From: Anaerolineales bacterium UBA6128
GTDB lineage: Bacteria; Chloroflexota; Anaerolineae; UBA1429
Reading direction: 5' to 3'
Assembly (NCBI GenBank): GCA_002423325.1
Contig: DIVQ01000009.1
Location: 1-32,288 of the forward strand
DNA: 32,288 bases
Under the pieces are notes generated by a model. The model searched no databases, had not been told where the DNA came from, and saw nothing but the letters and a program-made list of their open reading frames with translations. Numbering within the stretch: the first letter of the stretch is position 1; every line of letters starts with the position of its first letter. Position numbers and translations under genes: made by a program. Positions 7,541 through 15,615 of the stretch are shown one piece after another.

Positions 7541-8357
7541 GACGCCCGACCTGGTCGTGATCCGCGAAGTGCTGCTGCGCCGGGTGTTAGGTGCGCGCAT
7601 CGAGGCGGTTGAGGTGCTGCGTCCCATCGTGCTGCGCATCCTTGAGCCTGCGGCCAGCGCGCATGACCTGCTGGCGGGCCGCACCATCAGCGATGTGCTG
7701 CGTGAGGGCAAGTTCCTCACGCTGGCGCTGGATGACGGCGGCTGGGTGGTGCTCAACTTTATGCTGGCGGGACATCTGCGCTTGTGCGCGCCCGGCGAGC
7801 GCCGCCTGGCGCGCGACTACCTGGTCCTGCAACTGGATAGTGCCGAGGAGCTGCGCTACCACGACGACAAGGGGATGGGCAAGGTCTACCTGACGCGCGA
7901 TCGTTCGCGGGTGCCGGCCTGGGCCGAGATGGGGCCCGACGTGCTGGACCCCGGCTGGACCGAGGCGGCCTTTGTGCAGGCGTTGCGCGCCTACCGAGGT
8001 GAGATCAAGGGCGTCCTGACGAACGGGCGGCTGGTGGCGGGCATTGGCAACGCTTACGCCGACGAGATCCTGTTCCGCGCCGGCATCTACCCTTTTCGCA
8101 AGCGCACCAGCCTCAAACCCGCAGAGCAGGTGGCGCTATACCATGCCATGCGCGGGGTTATCGACGAGGCGATCGTTGTGTTGCGCGAGCGCATGGGTGA
8201 CGACATCCACGTCAAGGTCCGCGATTTCCTGCAGGTGCACAACAAAAAGGGCCAGCCGTGCCCGCGCTGCGGCCAGCCCATCGGCGAGATCAAAGTGGCT
8301 CAACGCGCCACCAACTTTTGCCGGCGTTGCCAGCCGGGGTCGTTGGTGCGCAACTAG
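7533..8357 (+). CDS. mutM: Fpg/Nei-family DNA glycosylase (formamidopyrimidine-DNA glycosylase)
   Basis: This 274-residue bifunctional glycosylase/AP lyase is expected to excise oxidised purines such as 8-oxoguanine. P2 and E3 (catalytic) are present in MPETPDL. A conserved lysine at K60 (LREGKF), the helix-two-turn-helix segment RLVAGIGNAYADEILF, and a C-terminal zinc finger (C243, C246, C263, C266) are visible. The start MPETPDL departs from the usual MPELPE, so Fpg versus Nei substrate preference is uncertain. The ATG at 7533 has a strong GGAGGAGG (7517-7524) eight bases upstream and overlaps the previous stop by eight bases. It is the last gene of the rplS operon. Confidence 0.92.
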   Translation: MPETPDLVVIREVLLRRVLGARIEAVEVLRPIVLRILEPAASAHDLLAGRTISDVLREGKFLTLALDDGGWVVLNFMLAGHLRLCAPGERRLARDYLVLQLDSAEELRYHDDKGMGKVYLTRDRSRVPAWAEMGPDVLDPGWTEAAFVQALRAYRGEIKGVLTNGRLVAGIGNAYADEILFRAGIYPFRKRTSLKPAEQVALYHAMRGVIDEAIVVLRERMGDDIHVKVRDFLQVHNKKGQPCPRCGQPIGEIKVAQRATNFCRRCQPGSLVRN

Positions 8358-8373
8358 CGCGGACATGAGACCC

Positions 8374-8499
8374 AGCCCCTTGTGGGCGTCGACCAACCGT
8401 CAATCTGTAGCCTAGCCCCTTGTGGGCGACTTTCGACGGGCACCAGGCCCCAGGCTACGGCGCGCTACGCGACGGGACGGGCACAAGGCCCCCGGCTAC
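8374..8499. repeat. Four copies of a 15-21 base repeat, two in each orientation
   Basis: This is the gene-free stretch between mutM and ligA. AGCCCCTTGTGGGCG occurs at 8374-8388 and 8414-8428, 40 bases apart. Two inverted relatives follow: GGGCACCAGGCCCCAGGCTA (8438-8457) and GGGCACAAGGCCCCCGGCTA (8479-8498). The second direct copy with its flank (8408-8427) can pair with either inverted copy. Related fragments (CCTTGTGGGC near 21211, CCAGGCTAC near 15611, GTAGCCTGGC near 29271) lie in other intergenic gaps, so this is a dispersed element. It separates the convergent mutM and ligA genes and may help terminate both. Confidence 0.65.
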
Positions 8500-8508
8500 A
8501 TTGCCTGC

Positions 8509-10593
8509 TCACACCCCCAGCCGCAACGGGCCCTGTGGCCTGCTGGGCGCGTCCGTCTCCCCGATCAACCGGCGCAGGCCGGCCTCATCCAGAATTGGCA
8601 CGCCCAACTTGGCGGCGTCGCTGGTCTTGCTGGCGCCCGGCTTGTCGCCCACCAGCAGCCAGGAGGTGTTCTTGGAGACGCTGCCCGTGACCTTGCCGCC
8701 ATGGCGCGCCACCAGCGCTGCGGCCGCCTCGCGGCTCATGCTCGGCAGGGTTCCGGTGATGACAAAAGTCATCCCCGTCAGCGGCTGCGGACCGCTCTCC
8801 TGAGCTCGGGCCTCTTCCGCCAACCGCACGCCGTAGCGGCGCAACTTGTCCACGAGCGCGCGTGTGCGCGGCCGCGCCAAGTGTGCCACGATGGCCTCTG
8901 CGAGCACCGGCCCAATGCCCTCGATATGCTGGAGTTCATCGACGCTGGCGGCCATCAAGGCATCCAGCGACGTATAGTGGTGCGTCAGGTCCTGCGCTAC
9001 CTGCGTGCCCACGCCGCGGATGCCCAACGCTGCCACCACGCGCCATAGCGGCTGCGTTCGGCTGGCGTCGATGGCGGACAGCAGGTTGTCGGCGCGCTTG
9101 TCCGCAAAGCCCTCCAGCTTGAGGAGTTGCTCACGCGTCAGAGCGTACAGGTCGGCCACGTCCTCGATCAGGCCCGCTTCGTAGAGCTGTGCTGCCAGCT
9201 TTTCGCCGAGCCCCTCGATGTCCATCGCCCCCCGTGAGACCCAGTATTCGACGTGCCGCACTACCTGAGCCGGACAGGCAGGGTTGACGCAGCGCACGGC
9301 CACTTCGCCCGGTTCGCGCACAACGGGCTCGCCACAGACCGGGCAGTGCGTGGGCATCTCGAAGGGCACCTCGGCGCCGGTCCGCAGCGCCACGATGGGG
9401 TTGGTTACCTGTGGAATGACGTCGCCGGCGCGCTGTACCACCACCATGTCGCCGGCGCGCAGGTCCTTGCGCGCCACGTCATCGGCATTGTGCAGCGAGG
9501 CCTGGCGGATGGTGACTCCGCCCAGGCGCACCGGCTCGAGCACCGCGTAGGGGGTCAGGACGCCCGTGCGGCCCACCTGCACGCGGATCTCGTTCAGGCG
9601 CGTGGTGGCCTGGCGTGAGGGGAACTTGAACGCGACAGCCCAGCGTGGCGCGTTGCCCACCACGCCGAGGCGGTCGTGTGTCGCCAGATCGTCGATCTTG
9701 ATCACGACGCCGTCGGCTTCGTACGGCAGCGTATCGCGTTTGTCCATCCACTCGATGCAGTAGGCCAGCACGGCGTCAAAGTCCTCGATGTGGCGGATGT
9801 CGGGGTTGACGCTGAAACCCAGCCTGCGCAGATACTCGAGCGCCTCCCACTGCGAGCGCACCTGCGGGCCGGCATCAGAAGTTGGCTGCTCCAGGTAGCC
9901 GATGGCGTAGACGAACAGGCGCAGCGGGCGTTCGGCGGTGACGCGCGGGTCGAGCTGGCGCACTGAGCCGGCGGCGGCGTTACGCGGGTTGGCAAAGGCC
10001 GCCTCGCCGTCGGCCTCGCGCCGCGCGTTCAGCTCTGCGAACAGGGCGCTCGGCATATAGATCTCGCCGCGCACCTCGATGACGCGCGGGGCTGTCAGCC
10101 CCTCAGACACCGGGATGCGCAACGGGATGTTGCGTATGGTGCGTACGTTGGTGGTGATGTCCTCACCGAGGACGCCATCGCCGCGCGTGGCGCCGCGCAC
10201 CAGCAGACCGTCCTCGTAGGTCAGCGCCACGGCAAGCCCGTCGATCTTGGGCTCGACCACAAAGGCCAGGGGCTGGTCCTCGGGCAGCAGGCGCCGGGCG
10301 CGTTCCAGCCAGGCCTGCACCTCCTCGGCCGCAAAGGCGTCGGTGAGGCTCGTCATGGGGTGCGGATGTCGGACCTTGGCGAACTCGGCAAGCGGCTCGG
10401 CGCCCACGCGCTGCGTGGGTGAGTCGGGCGTGATCAGCTCGGGGTGCTCGGCCTCCAGCGCGCGCAGTTCGTGCACCAGCGCGTCGTACTCGGCGTCCGA
10501 GATGGTTGGCTGGTCCAGCGTGTGGTACAGGTAGCTGTGGTGGTTGATGAGCTGGCGCAACGAGGCAACTCGGGTGGCAACATCGTCAGCCAT
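8509..10593 (-). CDS. ligA: NAD-dependent DNA ligase LigA
   Basis: This 694-residue protein has full LigA length. It seals nicks in DNA using NAD+, in replication and repair. Domain order is complete: Ia domain (residues 1-70, with YHTLDQPTISDAEYDAL), adenylation domain with the nucleophilic lysine K116 in EPKIDGLAVA and RGDGVLGEDIT, OB fold, four-cysteine zinc finger (CPVCGEP... CVNPACPAQ), helix-hairpin-helix repeats (LGIRGVGTQVA, IEGIGPVLAE) and a C-terminal BRCT domain (LTGMTFVITGTLPSMSR). The ATG at 10593 has AGGAG about ten bases upstream and matches the family start; the frame's upstream extension carries the SH3 gene's terminator. No clear promoter was found before it. Confidence 0.96.
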   Translation of the reverse strand: MADDVATRVASLRQLINHHSYLYHTLDQPTISDAEYDALVHELRALEAEHPELITPDSPTQRVGAEPLAEFAKVRHPHPMTSLTDAFAAEEVQAWLERARRLLPEDQPLAFVVEPKIDGLAVALTYEDGLLVRGATRGDGVLGEDITTNVRTIRNIPLRIPVSEGLTAPRVIEVRGEIYMPSALFAELNARREADGEAAFANPRNAAAGSVRQLDPRVTAERPLRLFVYAIGYLEQPTSDAGPQVRSQWEALEYLRRLGFSVNPDIRHIEDFDAVLAYCIEWMDKRDTLPYEADGVVIKIDDLATHDRLGVVGNAPRWAVAFKFPSRQATTRLNEIRVQVGRTGVLTPYAVLEPVRLGGVTIRQASLHNADDVARKDLRAGDMVVVQRAGDVIPQVTNPIVALRTGAEVPFEMPTHCPVCGEPVVREPGEVAVRCVNPACPAQVVRHVEYWVSRGAMDIEGLGEKLAAQLYEAGLIEDVADLYALTREQLLKLEGFADKRADNLLSAIDASRTQPLWRVVAALGIRGVGTQVAQDLTHHYTSLDALMAASVDELQHIEGIGPVLAEAIVAHLARPRTRALVDKLRRYGVRLAEEARAQESGPQPLTGMTFVITGTLPSMSREAAAALVARHGGKVTGSVSKNTSWLLVGDKPGASKTSDAAKLGVPILDEAGLRRLIGETDAPSRPQGPLRLGV

Positions 10594-10610
10594 GGGTGCG
10601 TCTCCTGTCG

Positions 10611-10664
10611 TGCAAAAGAAAACCAGGCTGCTCCGCGGCTGTTCCCAGCCCGGCAACCTGGTTT
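10611..10664 (-). terminator. Rho-independent terminator of the SH3-domain gene
   Basis: On the minus strand AAACCAGG (10664-10657) and CCTGGTTT (10627-10620) form the base of a hairpin with a GC-rich upper part, followed by TCTTTT (10619-10614). It lies 35 bases past the SH3 gene stop and just before ligA, so ligA probably has a separate transcript. Confidence 0.75.
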
Positions 10665-10698
10665 CTGTGCGTCCGGAGGGCTCTCGCGAGCCGACAGA

Positions 10699-11253
10699 CT
10701 ACTGCTTGGCCAGATACTTGGACACGACCCAACCGGACACGCCCGCCGAGTCGCGCACCTGCCACCAGGTAAAGTCGTTGGCTTCGGTCGGGCCGCCGAT
10801 GATCTCGACTACCGCGTTGTCGGGCAGCGTCTTGACGCGCGCGTTGCTGGTGCCGGCGCCCGAGCGCATGTTGACGCCCTGGCCGCCTGTGCCCGTCACT
10901 TTGGCTGTGTCGCCGACGGTCAGGCCCGTCGGGGCAGTGGTCACTTCGGCTGTCGGGGTAGCCACATCCTGACCGGGGGTGGCGGTCAGTTCAATCAGCA
11001 CCGGCCGCGTGGGTGTGTTGGTGACGAGCGGCAGTGTGCTAAAGGCGGTCGGCTGGGCGGTATCTTGCGGCGCGACCAGATTGACCGTGGGCGTCGGCGT
11101 GGGCGTGCTGGGTGTCTTGGGGTCGGAGAAAATCGCCCACCAGAGCCCCGCGATGACCACCACCAGCAGAATGGGCACGGCGACCCACATCCACTTGGGC
11201 CACAGATCCTCAGACCGGCCGCGGCCAGGACGCGAATCCGAGTTAAGCGACAT
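10699..11253 (-). CDS. Membrane-anchored SH3b-domain protein
   Basis: This 184-residue protein has a basic N-terminus, one membrane helix at about residues 21-41 (WMWVAVPILLVVVIAGLWWA), a Thr/Pro-rich linker (TPSTPTPTPT and onward) and a C-terminal bacterial SH3 domain. The domain is marked by GVNMRSGAGTSNARVKTLPD and WWQVRDSAGVSGWVVSKYL. SH3b domains often bind cell-wall peptides. The protein is therefore likely tethered to the membrane with its SH3 part outside, like other Thr/Pro-linker proteins in this window. The ATG at 11253 has GGAGG nine bases upstream; the TTG/ATG codons further upstream lack ribosome sites. It has its own promoter and terminator and is monocistronic. Confidence 0.85.
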   Translation of the reverse strand: MSLNSDSRPGRGRSEDLWPKWMWVAVPILLVVVIAGLWWAIFSDPKTPSTPTPTPTVNLVAPQDTAQPTAFSTLPLVTNTPTRPVLIELTATPGQDVATPTAEVTTAPTGLTVGDTAKVTGTGGQGVNMRSGAGTSNARVKTLPDNAVVEIIGGPTEANDFTWWQVRDSAGVSGWVVSKYLAKQ

Positions 11254-11387
11254 CAGCACGCCTCCTTTGCGTTGCCGCGGCTGGCCTGTCAAGCCCAAAG
11301 CTTGTCCCAGCTGCCGCTGCAGACTGCTCTCGACTATGCCACTGTGCGTGCCAACCAGATATCGCTGGCACCCCAGGATATGACTGC

Positions 11388-11416
11388 ATTATATCTATAC
11401 TTGCTACGTGGGTCAA
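11388..11416 (-). promoter_or_regulatory. Promoter of the SH3-domain gene
   Basis: On the minus strand TTGACC (11411-11416) and TATAAT (11388-11393) are 17 bases apart, the best sigma70 match in the window. It implies an untranslated leader of about 128 bases (11254-11381) in which I see no recognisable riboswitch. Confidence 0.75.
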
Positions 11417-11432
11417 GTGCCAGTTATGCGCC

Positions 11433-12530
11433 TCACTTGCCGCCAATTGGGTGACTCAGCAGCTCGCGCCGCCGCTCCACATAGTACGAATAGTCAGGGT
11501 AGGAGAGGTCGGGCGGCACAAAGTGGTCCAGCATGGGGATATAGGCGCCCTGCTCCCACAGCGGCTGCACGCGGCGCAACTCGGCATCGATGCCCTCGCG
11601 GCCGCTGGCGATCAGGCGCTTGTCCATGCCGCCGATGATGGCGCAGTGCGGGTGGCGCTGCCGCACGATCAACGGGTCAGAGCCGGCCGCCATCTCGCAG
11701 GGGTGGACGCCATCAATGCCGGCCTCCAGCCAGATGGGCGCCAGGTCGAGCATGTGGCCGTCGCTGTCGACCATGATCAGACTGACGCCGCCCTCACGCA
11801 GCAGCGCCACCAGCTCGGCGTAGGCGGGCAGCATGAACTCGCGCACCATGCGTGGCGAGATCAGCGGGGCCGTCTTGTAGGCCATGTCCTCCCAGATCTG
11901 CACAAAATCGAGCGCGCCGGTGGCCAGCAGGCGCGGCAGAAGCCGCTTGGCCATGCTTATGCGGTCGGCGATGATGCGGCGCACGAGTTGCGGCTGGTCG
12001 AGAAAGGCCATGCACCAGTGCTCGGCGCCCATCAGCCCGCGCCCAAAACCGAACATGCCCTCAAAGTTGAGGCCCACGATCTCGCCGCGCTGTCGACGCC
12101 AGTGCAGGTCCTCGTCGAAATCGCCCTCGTAGCGCCCCGGGTCGCTGCCGTCCAGGCGTGGCAGCAACGCGTCATAGTCGGCCTCGGTCTCTACCGGGAA
12201 GCGCAGGAACTGCGGGATGGTGCGGTGCCACTTGCGCTGGCGGTAGGTCACGCCCATGGCATCGCGCACGATCTGCTCGGTCTCGGTCTCTTGCAGCACG
12301 GCGGTCTCAAAGTACGGGTAGATCTTGTTATTGATGGGCAGCCAGTTGATGTTAAAGCTCAGGTCCAGATGGAGATAGTCCTCCAGGTGGCGCAGGTTGG
12401 TGACCCACTTGGGCAGGCCCTCGTGATGCCAGCGCGCAAAGGTTTCGTCCCAGACGCCCATGTCCATCAGGGGCACGCGGTCGACCGACTCAAAGCGCAT
12501 GTAGGCGAGAAAGCGTTCGCGCTGGTTCAT
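11433..12530 (-). CDS. UroD-superfamily protein (MtaA/CmuA-like fold), DxDG type
   Basis: This 365-residue protein begins MNQRERFLAYMRFESVDRVP, typical of the uroporphyrinogen-decarboxylase-like family that includes corrinoid:CoM methyltransferases (MtaA, CmuA). At about residues 200-300 it has FVQIWEDMAYKTAPLISP, then VDSDGHMLDLAPIW, and later GGMDKRLIASG. Where the methyltransferases carry a zinc-binding HxC, this protein has D255-S-D257-G, so the classical thiol-activating zinc site is absent. It does not look like genuine haem-pathway UroD, because the usual N-terminal arginines are not seen. It is the third gene of a minus-strand operon, 34 bases after the second UroD-like gene. The ATG at 12530 has only a weak ribosome site. 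The reaction is unknown. Confidence 0.82.
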   Translation of the reverse strand: MNQRERFLAYMRFESVDRVPLMDMGVWDETFARWHHEGLPKWVTNLRHLEDYLHLDLSFNINWLPINNKIYPYFETAVLQETETEQIVRDAMGVTYRQRKWHRTIPQFLRFPVETEADYDALLPRLDGSDPGRYEGDFDEDLHWRRQRGEIVGLNFEGMFGFGRGLMGAEHWCMAFLDQPQLVRRIIADRISMAKRLLPRLLATGALDFVQIWEDMAYKTAPLISPRMVREFMLPAYAELVALLREGGVSLIMVDSDGHMLDLAPIWLEAGIDGVHPCEMAAGSDPLIVRQRHPHCAIIGGMDKRLIASGREGIDAELRRVQPLWEQGAYIPMLDHFVPPDLSYPDYSYYVERRRELLSHPIGGK

Positions 12531-12564
12531 AGACTACTCTTTGCCTGCGTGCGGGTGTGGCCGC

Positions 12565-13701
12565 TTACGCGGCCTGGCGTAGGGGCGCAAAGGCGCGCTC
12601 GGCAGCGTCGATCCACTGCTGCACCCGGCGGATGAACTCGCCGATGTCGTCCCAGATGGGCGTCAGGCCCGAGGTGGTCAGTGCGAACTCGCGCCCGCGC
12701 AGCGCCTCCACGATCGAGGTCAGGCGCGCAGCCATCTCCTCGGGGCTGGCCACGAGCACATCGTTGGGGTGCAAGAAGGGCCCCAACCGCTTGGTGGGCG
12801 GCACGTTGATGAGCGTCTGCTGCAGGTTCGTCCAGGGGCTGATCTCCAGACGCTGCAGTGTCTCCAGTTCGAGCATGTAGCGCTGCACGGGCGTCTGGTT
12901 GCCACACGAGTGGATCGAGATGATGCCGCCGTGGAAGGCTTCGATCTGCTTGTAGCAGGGCAACACGAAATCGCGGAACATGCCCGGCGAGATAAAGGGG
13001 ACGTTGATCCAGTCGTCTGCGATGGCCACCGGCTCGCGCTTGGCGCCGGACCAGTCGTAATAGCCCTCCCACCAACGGCAGCGCTGGTCCACGAGGAACT
13101 GCATCAGGTCGTGCACGAACTGCGGGCGTTCGGCCGTATCAGCCACCCAGTTCTCATAGCCGCGCAACTGCACCGCCAGGTCCAGGCAGCCGCGCTCCCA
13201 GGTGATGGCGTTCAGCACCTTGAGGCGCCCGGCCACGATCTCGACCACCGCATCGTAGAACCGCAGGATGTGCGGCATCATCCCCGCGGTCCCGAAATCG
13301 ACCGGCGCCAGCAGCCGCAGGTCGGGGTCGCGGGTCATCGGGTGGTCGGTCTGGATGCAGGGCACGCCGCACTCGTTGTAGGGCACGGCCATCCCCAAAA
13401 AGGTGTACTCGGGGTAGAAACCGAGCCAGACGGTCAGTTCGGCGCTCAGGGCGCCATCCTCGCGCGGAAAGTGTTCCCAGCGCCAGAGCCTCTGGCGCAG
13501 CGTCTGCTCGACGTAAAAGACCGGGTCGCTGAAATAGCGATTCACGTCGTAGCCAAAGATGCGCTGCGACGCGATCGGGTCCTCCAGGCTGAAGACAGCC
13601 GTGGGCTTGAGCGTGCGCCGGCGCTGGTTTTCGGGGCTGGCGACAGCTTGCAGCAGACGGTCGATCAACTGGTCGATGGAGGCCAGGCGCGCGTCAGCCA
13701 T
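12565..13701 (-). CDS. UroD-superfamily protein with HxCG motif
   Basis: This 378-residue protein has a divergent UroD-like C-terminal half: ITWERGCLDLAVQLRGYENW, then VAIADDWINVPFISPGMFRD and IISIHSCGNQTP (H264, C266). It ends with the region LHPNDVLVASPEEMAARL. The HSCG motif corresponds to the zinc-ligand HxC of MtaA/CmuA-type methyltransferases, so this paralogue could activate a thiol or methyl acceptor, unlike the DxDG paralogues in the same window. The ATG at 13701 follows AGGAG by five bases. It lies 21 bases after the TIM-barrel gene and 34 bases before the next UroD-like gene, in one operon. A corrinoid protein partner is not encoded nearby. Confidence 0.8.
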   Translation of the reverse strand: MADARLASIDQLIDRLLQAVASPENQRRRTLKPTAVFSLEDPIASQRIFGYDVNRYFSDPVFYVEQTLRQRLWRWEHFPREDGALSAELTVWLGFYPEYTFLGMAVPYNECGVPCIQTDHPMTRDPDLRLLAPVDFGTAGMMPHILRFYDAVVEIVAGRLKVLNAITWERGCLDLAVQLRGYENWVADTAERPQFVHDLMQFLVDQRCRWWEGYYDWSGAKREPVAIADDWINVPFISPGMFRDFVLPCYKQIEAFHGGIISIHSCGNQTPVQRYMLELETLQRLEISPWTNLQQTLINVPPTKRLGPFLHPNDVLVASPEEMAARLTSIVEALRGREFALTTSGLTPIWDDIGEFIRRVQQWIDAAERAFAPLRQAA

Positions 13702-13722
13702 CGTTACTCCTGGCATAGCCTT

Positions 13723-14568
13723 CTACTTGTCGCTCACCAACGTTCGTTTGCTGCGCGTGAACTGCAGCTCGTTGTCGGGCAGGCGCCGACTGATATAGTC
13801 GAGCGACAGGTTGATATCCTCTTCGGCTTCCTCGGGAGTGGTGGTGCCCACGGTGACCATGTCCTGCTCGCGAATCGCGTTCCACGAAAAGAGCAGGCCC
13901 ACAGCGGGCAGCAGCCGGCCGGCCGCCATCGACTTGATCGTCATCACTGGCTTTTTGGCGTTGCGGATCACGCGCATGCACCAGTCGATTTCGACGTGCA
14001 TCAAAAAGCCGGCAGCGTTAAAGATCTGGACGTAGGAGGCCACGTCATAGCCGCGCTCGTCGGCATAGATGACCGATTCGGGCTCGTGCGTTGAGAGGCC
14101 GGGGATCATCCCGCGCTCGCGGATCATCGCGGTATAGGTGGGCAGGTCGCGGATCTCGCGGGCGCGTTTGTCGATCAGCACGTCGGTCACCGAGGTGTGC
14201 GGAAAGCAAAAGGTGGCGCCCAGTGCTTTGCAGCGGTCAAAGACCACCTCGGGCTCGTTGTCCTTGGGGCCGCCAGGGAGCACGTTAAAGTTGGGCGTCA
14301 GGATCAGCGTCATCTTGCGCCCCACACGGTCCTGGGCGTCGCTGATGGCGTCCGACAGGAGCTGCACGGGCATGCCCATGATAGCGTCCACGCCGTGCTT
14401 GAGAAAGACGGTGATGGTATCTGCAAGGCGCTCGCGCGTCTGGTACTCGCGGATGAACTTGTCCTTGGCACTGCTGGTGTGGGAATAGCCCAGGAACCAG
14501 TTGGTGCCCACGATCATGCGCGAGAGCGAGACGCCGCCAACGACGGTGCGCGGGAATTCGATGGTCAT
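13723..14568 (-). CDS. Putative TIM-barrel protein, distantly aldo/keto-reductase-like
   Basis: This 281-residue protein belongs to no family that I recognise firmly. It opens with PRTVVGGVSLSRMIVGTNWF, similar to the first strand of aldo/keto reductases (GKTGLKVSRLGLGT-like). It ends with TVGTTTPEEAEEDINLSL, similar to their last helix. Internal segments LILTPNFN, ATFCFPHTSVTDVL, GMIPGLSTHEPESV and VMTIKSMAAGRLLPA alternate like strands and helices of a barrel. The usual reductase catalytic tetrad is not evident. No signal peptide is seen. It is the first gene of an operon with two UroD-like proteins; the ATG at 14568 has GGGAGG six bases upstream. It probably acts on the same substrate as those proteins, but the reaction is unknown. 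Confidence 0.65.
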   Translation of the reverse strand: MTIEFPRTVVGGVSLSRMIVGTNWFLGYSHTSSAKDKFIREYQTRERLADTITVFLKHGVDAIMGMPVQLLSDAISDAQDRVGRKMTLILTPNFNVLPGGPKDNEPEVVFDRCKALGATFCFPHTSVTDVLIDKRAREIRDLPTYTAMIRERGMIPGLSTHEPESVIYADERGYDVASYVQIFNAAGFLMHVEIDWCMRVIRNAKKPVMTIKSMAAGRLLPAVGLLFSWNAIREQDMVTVGTTTPEEAEEDINLSLDYISRRLPDNELQFTRSKRTLVSDK

Positions 14569-14612
14569 ACGTTGCCTCCCGGGATCAGCTGGTCAGCTGT
14601 GATGGCGGGCAC

Positions 14613-14640
14613 ATTGTACGCCGTAACACGAGCCGGTCAA
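14613..14640 (-). promoter_or_regulatory. Promoter of the TIM-barrel/UroD-like operon
   Basis: On the minus strand TTGACC (14635-14640) and TACAAT (14613-14618) are separated by 16 bases, about 45 bases before the ATG at 14568. It drives the three-gene operon and is divergent from the creatininase-like gene. Confidence 0.65.
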
Positions 14641-14677
14641 CCGGGATAGGCGCGCTCATCGGTAGGCCTTGGGGCGC

Positions 14678-14705
14678 TTGTCAGCATACCGCAACGCGCT
14701 AACAT
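14678..14705 (+). promoter_or_regulatory. Possible promoter of the creatininase-like gene
   Basis: TTGTCA (14678-14683) and TAACAT (14700-14705) are separated by 16 bases. The -10 is only a partial match; a leader of about 30 bases would precede the ATG at 14743. Confidence 0.4.
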
Positions 14706-14742
14706 GGGCAAGAGCCAGCCCATCTCAACACGGGAGGTGCCC

Positions 14743-15483
14743 ATGTATCTCATCAGGATGCGTCCCGAGCAGCTGCAGGATGCTGTGTCCCGCAACGTGC
14801 CGGTGCTGCTGCCGGCGGGCGTGGTCGAGTATCACGGCCCGCACCTGCCCATCGGCACCGATTTCCTGATCGCCAACGCGGTGTGCGAAGAGGTGGAGCG
14901 GCGCTGCGAGTGTGTGTTGGGGCCGTCGCTGCCGCTGGGCCCGACGATGTCGTGGGCGGCCGGACCCGAGGACGGCGAGATTGATTTCGAGCCCGAGGCC
15001 TTTTATCACTACGTGCGCGAGGCGCTCAAGCGCATCGCGATGATGGGGTTCGGGCGCATCTATGTGCTTCAGCATCATCAGGGCGACGAGGGCCTGCAGT
15101 GTCTGTGCCTGCGGCGGGCCGCAATGGAGCTGGTGCGCGACACGGGCACGGCCTGGGGGCCCGGCTATGGGCGCAAGGACGAGCACGACTGGCCCAACCC
15201 GGCGATGTTTCGGCGCATCATCGTGGCGCATATCGACAGCTACTCGCAATACCCCTCGCCCGAGGCCGAGCGCATCCCCATCGGCCACGGCGGTCGCGGG
15301 GAGACGCAGCTGATCATGGCCGCGCTGCCGGAGACGGTGCGCATGGCCGCGCTTGAGACGCTGGCCGAGCGTCCGCGCTGGCTGCGCGACGCCGACGACG
15401 CGCGCGCCGACGAAGGTCGCCGCTGGATCGAGTTCTGTGTGCGGGGCTGGGTGGAGGAGTTGACGCGGGCGGACGAGGGTTAG
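14743..15483 (+). CDS. Creatininase-family amidohydrolase
   Basis: This 246-residue protein has the creatininase metal-site pattern: E, H and D in LPAGVVEYHGPHLPIGTDF, and a later IGHGGRGETQLIMAALP with His and Glu. The family comprises metal-dependent amidohydrolases including creatininase and the FAPy amidohydrolase of riboflavin/F420 synthesis, as well as many uncharacterised sugar-cluster members. No riboflavin or creatine genes are near, so the name is structural only. The ATG at 14743 is chosen because GGGAGG lies a few bases upstream; the ATG at 14704 has no ribosome site. It is divergent from the UroD-like operon and could share its regulation. It is followed by palindromic repeats rather than another gene. 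Confidence 0.88.
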   Translation: MYLIRMRPEQLQDAVSRNVPVLLPAGVVEYHGPHLPIGTDFLIANAVCEEVERRCECVLGPSLPLGPTMSWAAGPEDGEIDFEPEAFYHYVREALKRIAMMGFGRIYVLQHHQGDEGLQCLCLRRAAMELVRDTGTAWGPGYGRKDEHDWPNPAMFRRIIVAHIDSYSQYPSPEAERIPIGHGGRGETQLIMAALPETVRMAALETLAERPRWLRDADDARADEGRRWIEFCVRGWVEELTRADEG

Positions 15484-15527
15484 GGCCCGCACGGACCCGC
15501 GTGTTCGGCCACTGCGTGCCACACAAC

Positions 15528-15560
15528 AGCAACCGAGTTTCTACAAGAAACTCGGTTGCT
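15528..15560. repeat. Palindromic repeat A, copy 1
   Basis: AGCAACCGAGTTTCT (15528-15542) and AGAAACTCGGTTGCT (15546-15560) are perfect 15-base inverted arms around a 3-base loop. There is no T-run, so this is more a REP/BIME-like element than a classical terminator. A second copy is at 22518-22554. Confidence 0.85.
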
Positions 15561-15581
15561 CAGTGTCTGGATGCAGGTTGG

Positions 15582-15611
15582 GTAGTGGGCGGCTCGCGAA
15601 CCGCCCCTCAC
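15582..15611. repeat. Palindromic repeat B, imperfect copy 1
   Basis: This contains GGGCGGCTCGCGAACCGCCC, an imperfect version of the palindrome seen perfectly at 21155-21182. It lies 21 bases after repeat A, the same order as at 22518-22581. Confidence 0.75.
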
Positions 15612-15615
15612 CAGG

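Noticed and set aside
11451..12635. 394-residue open frame on the plus strand
   Set aside because: It is antisense to the UroD-like gene at 11433-12530; composition is dominated by His, Gln, Val and Ala without any domain pattern.
12769..14094. 441-residue open frame on the plus strand
   Set aside because: It is antisense to the UroD-like and TIM-barrel genes, which have family motifs, ribosome sites and a promoter; the frame spans two genes and has no motif.
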